Of a stretch of 64,000 nt of DNA, positions 60,192 through 64,000 are shown one piece after another. How positions within the stretch are numbered: the first letter of the stretch is position 1; every line of letters starts with the position of its first letter. Source of the stretch: Streptomyces sp. NBC_00223 (GTDB lineage Bacteria; Actinomycetota; Actinomycetes; Streptomycetales; Streptomycetaceae); assembly GCF_036199905.1 (NCBI RefSeq), contig NZ_CP108109.1:4587501-4651500 (forward strand). The letters are read 5' to 3'. The notes under the pieces were generated by a model, which worked only from the letters and a program-made list of their open reading frames with translations, did no database searches and was not told where the DNA came from. A program made the translations under genes and the position numbers.

Positions 60192-61472
60192 TCAGGGCAG
60201 CAGGTCGACCGCCGCGAGCACCGTTCTGGCCTGGAGTTCCACCTGGTCGTAGACCGGCACCCAGCGGGCGTCCGCCGTGCCCAACAGGTCGCGGGCGCCC
60301 GCGTCGAGCCGCCGTTCCAGCCGGGAGCGCAGCCGGGCCGGTTCGCTGTGCGGGTCCTGGTCGAGCCGCTGCTCGTCCAGCAGCCGCAGCAGCATCCCGG
60401 CGGCCCCCAGCGGGAGGCGCCGCGCGGCGATGTCCAGGGCGGCGACATGCGCCGCGGTCAGCCCGGCCGGGGTGTGCTCCGCGAGGCGTTCGTAGTCGTC
60501 CGCGAGGCCGGGGAACGCGCCGACCGTCTGCTCGACCCCGCGCCGCAGCGGGCCGTCGGCGGCGTCGAGAAGCGGCAGCGCCCGTTCGAGCGAGCCCGCC
60601 GCGGTCACCCCGTCCTTGCGCAGCCGCGCGGCCAGCACGGACACCGCGTGCGCCGGGTCGGGGTGCGGCTCGGGGTCGGCCACCCGGCGGGTCGCCCACA
60701 TCGGCGTCTCGACCAGCGCCGTGAGGCCGCCGTACCGCTGCGGGCGGGTCCAGGTGGACCCCGGCGAGTGCTCAGGACCGCTCGCGAACCCCTCCGGCGC
60801 CCCGGCGGGCGGCATCACGTACACCCCGGGTCCGGAGCTGGGCCAGAACAGCGCGTCGTACGTACCGGTCTGCACGGGTATGTCGAGTTCGGCCGCGTAC
60901 TTTCCGAACGGCTCCGCCAGGCCCGGGAGATCGGCCGTCAGCCGCACCCAACCGCCGCCGACGTCCGTACCGTGCAGTGAGCACTGCAACACCGGCCGCA
61001 GCTCGTCGATCGCGGCCAACAGGGCGCGGGTCTCGGGGAGTTCGTCACCCGGAAGGCAGAAGTGGCCCGAGTGTTCGGGGTGTTCGGTCGGCGCGGGCCG
61101 GTAGGTGTGCCGGTAGTGGACGGCGGGCGGGCGCGGTCCGGCCGGGCCCGTCTCGTTGAGCACGGCGCCGTCCGGGTCGAGGCAGAGCAGGAAGTCCCAG
61201 GTCAGATCGGCCTGCGCGGTACGCCGCCGGTCGTGCACCGCCTGCTCGGCCAGCCACAGCACGGTCGCGCCGCCCGCCTGCTCGTCCGGGTGGGGGCCCG
61301 CGACGACCAGGACATGCCGGCTGCCGTGCCCGACCGACAGCAGCCACAGCGGCCGTCCGGCCCGGGACTCCCCGGCCAGTCGCATCCGGCACAGGTCGGG
61401 GTGGCGCCGGGTCAGTACGCGGGCCGCCGCCGCGACGCCTGACACGGTCGGGTACGCGTCTGGCCCGCGCAT
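60192..61472 (-). CDS. M14-family zinc carboxypeptidase (copy 2)
   Basis: 426 aa, clearly paralogous to copy 1 across the full length. Zinc ligands His61 and Glu64 (GPHPDEQAGG) and the SLHGTD His; base Glu in TALVETPMW. ATG 61472 has GAGGAGG 7 nt upstream; the 40-residue longer reading has no support. It converges on the ThiF-like gene. Two copies around one modifying enzyme may reflect successive trimming steps or different peptides. Confidence 0.87.
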   Translation of the reverse strand: MRGPDAYPTVSGVAAAARVLTRRHPDLCRMRLAGESRAGRPLWLLSVGHGSRHVLVVAGPHPDEQAGGATVLWLAEQAVHDRRRTAQADLTWDFLLCLDPDGAVLNETGPAGPRPPAVHYRHTYRPAPTEHPEHSGHFCLPGDELPETRALLAAIDELRPVLQCSLHGTDVGGGWVRLTADLPGLAEPFGKYAAELDIPVQTGTYDALFWPSSGPGVYVMPPAGAPEGFASGPEHSPGSTWTRPQRYGGLTALVETPMWATRRVADPEPHPDPAHAVSVLAARLRKDGVTAAGSLERALPLLDAADGPLRRGVEQTVGAFPGLADDYERLAEHTPAGLTAAHVAALDIAARRLPLGAAGMLLRLLDEQRLDQDPHSEPARLRSRLERRLDAGARDLLGTADARWVPVYDQVELQARTVLAAVDLLP

Positions 61473-61563
61473 GACGGCTCCTCCTCGGCGTACGTACCGG
61501 CTCAACTCGGCTCGCGCAGTGCGGAATCGGCGGCGCCGAGGGTGCTCCGGCGCACGCCTGCCC

Positions 61564-61592
61564 AGACTCTGCGGGTGGGTCCCGGGTGTCAA
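61564..61592 (-). promoter_or_regulatory. promoter for M14 copy 2
   Basis: Minus-strand TTGACA (complement 61587-61592), 17 bp, GAGTCT (61564-61569), then GGGCAGGC. It matches the pattern before copy 1 (TTGACA, 17 bp, SAGYCT, KGGCA). The roughly 90-nt leader to the ATG has a possible 17-codon ORF that I do not accept. Confidence 0.55.
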
Positions 61593-61724
61593 GAGCGCCC
61601 AGCGGGAGTGAACGGCGGCGCGGTCGGGGCTCGGTCGGGGCCGGGCGGGGGCCGGTCGGCGGCGGGGGTGCCGGACGTGGGCGGGCCGGTTTCCGGCACG
61701 GCCGGGCCGGGGCCTGAAGTCGGC

Positions 61725-61756
61725 TTGACCCTGACCCGCGCGTCAGGGGTTAGCGT
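61725..61756 (+). promoter_or_regulatory. MerR-type promoter/operator
   Basis: TTGACC (61725-61730) and TAGCGT (61751-61756) are spaced 20 bp, longer than usual. A perfect dyad CCCTGAC-N6-GTCAGGG (61729-61748) fills the spacer. This is the hallmark of promoters activated by MerR-family proteins through DNA distortion. It drives the oxidoreductase and MerR genes. Confidence 0.82.
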
Positions 61757-61812
61757 CGCCGCGGCCGGACGGCGGGCGTGCCGCCGTCCCCGAGCCGCAG
61801 AGGAGTACGACC

Positions 61813-62850
61813 ATGACGTCAGCCCCCGCCGCCCTGCCGCGTACCGTGCGCGAAGTCCAACTTGTCGCCGTCCCCGAGGGGCTGCCCGCGCCCGAGCACT
61901 TCGCCGTCGTGGAGACACCGCTGCCCGAGGCCGGACCGGGCCATGTGCTCGTCAGAAACCGTTACACCCTGGTCTTCCCCGGCCTGCGGACCCTGATCGG
62001 GGGCGAGGTCGAGGGCGTGCCGCTGCCCCCGGTGCACGGCGGGGACACGCTCTTCGGGCCCGCCGTCGGCGAGGTCGTGGCCGCGCCCGACGACAGCCCG
62101 CTGCGGCCCGGCGACACCGTCACGCACCTGCGCGGCTGGCGGGAGTACGCGCGGGTGGCCGTCGCCGAATGCGGCCCGCTCCGGGGGGAGTTGCCCGATC
62201 CGGTCGCGTACCTCGCCCAGGGGTCGTCCGCGTACGGCGCGCTGACCCGGCTCGCGCAGGTGCGCGAGGGCGACACCGTCTTCGTCACCGGGGCGGCGGG
62301 CGCGGTGGGCACGCTGGCGGGCCAGATCGCCCGGCTACTGGGTGCCGGGCGGGTGATCGGCAGCACCTCCTCGCCGGCGAAGGCCGAACGGCTGACCGCC
62401 GAGCTGGGCTACGACGCCGTGGTGCTGCGCGGAACCGACCGCGGCGTCGCCGCGCAGCTCGCCGAGGCGGCGCCCGACGGCATCGACGTCCTGCTGGACA
62501 CGGTCGGCGGCGAACAGCTGACCGCCGCCGTCGACGCGGCCCGCCCGGGGGCACGGTTCGCCCTGGTCGGCGCCCTGTCAGGGCAGTTGTCCGCCGGGCG
62601 GGCCGGCGGCAGCTCACCCGTGGAGATCGACTCCTACCGGATCGTCGTCAAGGGGATCTCGCTGCGCGGCTACTCCGGCGCCGACCACCCCGACGTACAC
62701 GCCGAATGGCTCGAACGCTTCGGCGGCTGGCTGCGCTCCGGCGACATCCGTTTCCCGTATTCGACGATCGCGGGCATCGATCGGGCTCCGTCGGCGTTGC
62801 CCGAACTGATGGCGGGGCGGCACTTCGGGGCCGTCGTGGTGGAGCTGTAG
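61813..62850 (+). CDS. zinc-independent quinone oxidoreductase / MDR-family reductase
   Basis: 345 aa medium-chain dehydrogenase/reductase. NADPH loop TGAAGAVGTLAGQIARLLGAGRVIG (AxxGxxG) and no zinc-ligand cluster; QLVAVPEGLPAPEHFAVVETPLPE resembles leukotriene-B4/enone reductases. It probably reduces an alpha,beta-unsaturated carbonyl or quinone. GAGGAG before ATG. Expressed from the MerR-type promoter together with the regulator gene 23 bp downstream, which suggests defence against an electrophile. Confidence 0.9.
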   Translation: MTSAPAALPRTVREVQLVAVPEGLPAPEHFAVVETPLPEAGPGHVLVRNRYTLVFPGLRTLIGGEVEGVPLPPVHGGDTLFGPAVGEVVAAPDDSPLRPGDTVTHLRGWREYARVAVAECGPLRGELPDPVAYLAQGSSAYGALTRLAQVREGDTVFVTGAAGAVGTLAGQIARLLGAGRVIGSTSSPAKAERLTAELGYDAVVLRGTDRGVAAQLAEAAPDGIDVLLDTVGGEQLTAAVDAARPGARFALVGALSGQLSAGRAGGSSPVEIDSYRIVVKGISLRGYSGADHPDVHAEWLERFGGWLRSGDIRFPYSTIAGIDRAPSALPELMAGRHFGAVVVEL

Positions 62851-62873
62851 CTCATGGCGGGAGGCGGCGGCGG

Positions 62874-63239
62874 ATGCGGATCGGGGACGCGGCGGCAGCG
62901 GCGGGCACGACCCCTCGGGCGCTGAGGTTCTACGAGCAGCGCGGGCTGCTGCCGCCGCCGTCCCGTACGGCGTCCGGCCAGCGGCGGTACGGGCCCGCCG
63001 AGGTCGCCAGGGTGCGGCTGATCCGGGAGCTGCTGGCCCTCGGGCTCACCGTCGAGGACCTGCGCGAGCGGGCGCACCGGCTGCACCTGCTCGCGGCGGA
63101 CCCCCGCCCCCGGTGCGGCTCGGGCGAGCACGCGGGCGCGTTCACGGATGTGGTCGCGCGCAGACTGGCGGCGCTGGACGCGGAGATCACCCGGCTGACG
63201 GCGCTGCGCGAGGCCCTGGCCGAACACGCGGGGGGCTGA
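62874..63239 (+). CDS. MerR-family transcriptional regulator
   Basis: 121 aa. HTH and wing RIGDAAAAAGTTPRALRFYEQRGLLPPPSRTASGQRRYGPAEVARVRLIREL are typical; the dimer helix ends with LTALREALAEHAG. Only one Cys (PRCGSGEH), so it is probably not a metal sensor of the usual type. It likely activates its own operon through the 20-bp spaced promoter upstream. Start ATG 62874 with GGCGGCGG just before. Confidence 0.9.
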   Translation: MRIGDAAAAAGTTPRALRFYEQRGLLPPPSRTASGQRRYGPAEVARVRLIRELLALGLTVEDLRERAHRLHLLAADPRPRCGSGEHAGAFTDVVARRLAALDAEITRLTALREALAEHAGG

Positions 63240-63293
63240 CTGGCTGTTCGTTGTGGGCTTCGCGGCCGCGGGCTGACCGGCTGTTCGTTGTGG
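63233..63293. repeat. 24-bp direct repeat at the MerR stop
   Basis: GGGCTGAC(T/C)GGCTGTTCGTTGTGG occurs at 63233-63256 and 63270-63293, with one mismatch. The first copy includes the MerR stop codon. Possibly a small duplication. Confidence 0.8.
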
Positions 63294-63569
63294 AGCACCT
63301 TCGCGATCGGGAGGCGGGCCGCCGAACGTGCCGGGGATCAGTGCGCCCAGGACGGCGATCCGCGATGCCCGCCGCCCACCGCGCGCTCACCGGGCTGACA
63401 CCGCGCGAGCGTTCGTGACCCCACGCGCGGTCCAGGACCTGCACCGCCCTCTGGTCGCCGCGGCCTGGGCGGCGACCGCTGCTCCCGGTGAAGGGACCGG
63501 GTCGGAGCGGAGCCCGCGGCGGGCCGCTTCCGGACGTTCGACTTAGTCCGTCGTCGGGGCGGGGTCCTT
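63294..63569. other. intergenic, no supported gene
   Basis: Between merR-like and the PucR-like gene (330 bp in all with the repeat). Plus-strand frames here give only basic, Arg-rich peptides; one ends LTGLTPRERS, recalling LuxR domains, but it stops at once and is not evidence of a gene. No clear hairpin with T-tract was seen. Confidence 0.5.
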
Positions 63570-64000
63570 TCAGTCGGGGAGGAGGCGCCAGGCGGTGAGG
63601 GCGAGTCTGGCGCGGGTGAGGCCGGTCGGCCCGGTGAGTTCGATGGCGAGGGCCTTGCCGATCTGGTCGAGGCGGCGGGCCACGCTGCTGTGGTGCAGAT
63701 GGAGAAGGTCGGCGGCCTGACGCAGGGAGCCGGTGGCGCAGTAGGCGTCCAGCGTCTCCAGATCCTCCGGGTTGCCGGCCACGCGGACGATCGCCGCCAC
63801 GTCCGCGTTGTCCCGTACGGCGTCCTGCGGGATCTCGGCGAGGAGCGCCAGCGCGCCCAGATCGGCGTAGCGGATGACCGGTTCGCGTGAGGAGGTGAAG
63901 CGGAGCGCGGTGCGGGCCTGCCGCCAGGACCGGTCGGGGCTCGCGGCGGCGCCGACGCCCGCGCGTACACCCGCGGGAAAACGGGCGGGGTCCACGGTGG
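63570..64000 (-). CDS. PucR-type transcriptional regulator, C-terminal part
   Basis: Truncated by the window edge; 143 residues read. The C-terminal HTH_30-like motif is present: LETLDAYCATGSLRQAADLLHLHHSSVARRLDQIGKALAIELT, typical of PucR/CdaR regulators. The start lies outside the window: the GTG at 63995 is within the protein (ARFPAGVRAGVGAA is middle-domain-like). Effector and targets unknown. Confidence 0.82.
   Translation of the reverse strand, partial: TVDPARFPAGVRAGVGAAASPDRSWRQARTALRFTSSREPVIRYADLGALALLAEIPQDAVRDNADVAAIVRVAGNPEDLETLDAYCATGSLRQAADLLHLHHSSVARRLDQIGKALAIELTGPTGLTRARLALTAWRLLPD

Noticed and set aside
61502..61555. 17-codon GTG ORF in the leader of M14 copy 2, a possible second peptide
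   Set aside because: No resemblance to the 24-aa ORF before copy 1 and no ribosome site, though a leaderless start cannot be excluded.
63328..63546. 72-codon ORF before the PucR-type gene, and a short LTPRERS frame suggestive of LuxR
   Set aside because: Arg/Ala-rich random-looking peptide; the LuxR-like piece is eleven residues and then stops.

Overview
The window is high-GC DNA with actinomycete features: GTG and TTG starts, 4-base stop/start overlaps, many leaderless promoters, mycothiol and polyphosphate genes, and the developmental regulator RsiG. It opens inside a 23S rRNA gene. The proteins and their order (csoR, pit, pst, ppk, mshD, glnR, thiosulfate sulfurtransferase, nur, rsiG) point to a Streptomyces-type core chromosome. 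Family names come from reading the protein sequences; no database was searched.

Layout. 1-2.5 kb: 3' part of 23S rRNA, 5S rRNA and a strong terminator. 2.5-4.9 kb: a 2-hydroxyacid dehydrogenase divergent from a LacI-type regulator, with two matching half-operators between them. 5-13.8 kb: a type IV secretion-like module (VirD4-like, a VirB4 split over two genes, TrbL/VirB6-like, VirB8-like and pilin-like proteins, plus a divergent lytic transglycosylase/NlpC protein) with no relaxase. 14-20.3 kb: PAP2 phosphatase, secreted proteins and lipoproteins, a Tat-exported FAD oxidase, and three small ORFs (50, 51 and 55 codons). 20.3-31.1 kb: copper sensor CsoR with its operator, then DUF47-Pit phosphate uptake, pstSCAB behind a perfect PHO box, and NUDIX, CHAD and polyphosphate kinase genes.

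31.5-43.3 kb: MFS-mshD, a protease/response regulator/histidine kinase operon, LacI, glnR with a coupled 53-aa ORF, a hydrolase, a MoaD-like protein and membrane proteins. 43.4-45.8 kb: sulfur genes behind a Cys-containing leader peptide and a probable attenuator. 45.9-49.4 kb: a coupled operon of a lipoprotein and three similarly built anchored proteins of unknown function. 49.5-57.2 kb: a 34-aa membrane protein, nitrobindin-like protein, nur, ygfZ, dtd, rsiG, an Eis-type acetyltransferase, a GNAT, a DapA-like aldolase and asd.

57.3-61.6 kb is the most unusual part: two M14 zinc carboxypeptidases flank an E1/ThiF-like adenylyltransferase that carries an N-terminal PqqD-like peptide-binding domain. 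A 24-aa ORF with a strong ribosome binding site overlaps the start of one carboxypeptidase. The two carboxypeptidase genes share a promoter pattern and the ThiF gene carries a rare TTA codon, which suggests a small peptide-modifying (RiPP-like) locus under developmental control. 61.7-64 kb: a MerR-controlled quinone oxidoreductase pair and the C-terminal end of a PucR-type regulator cut by the window edge.
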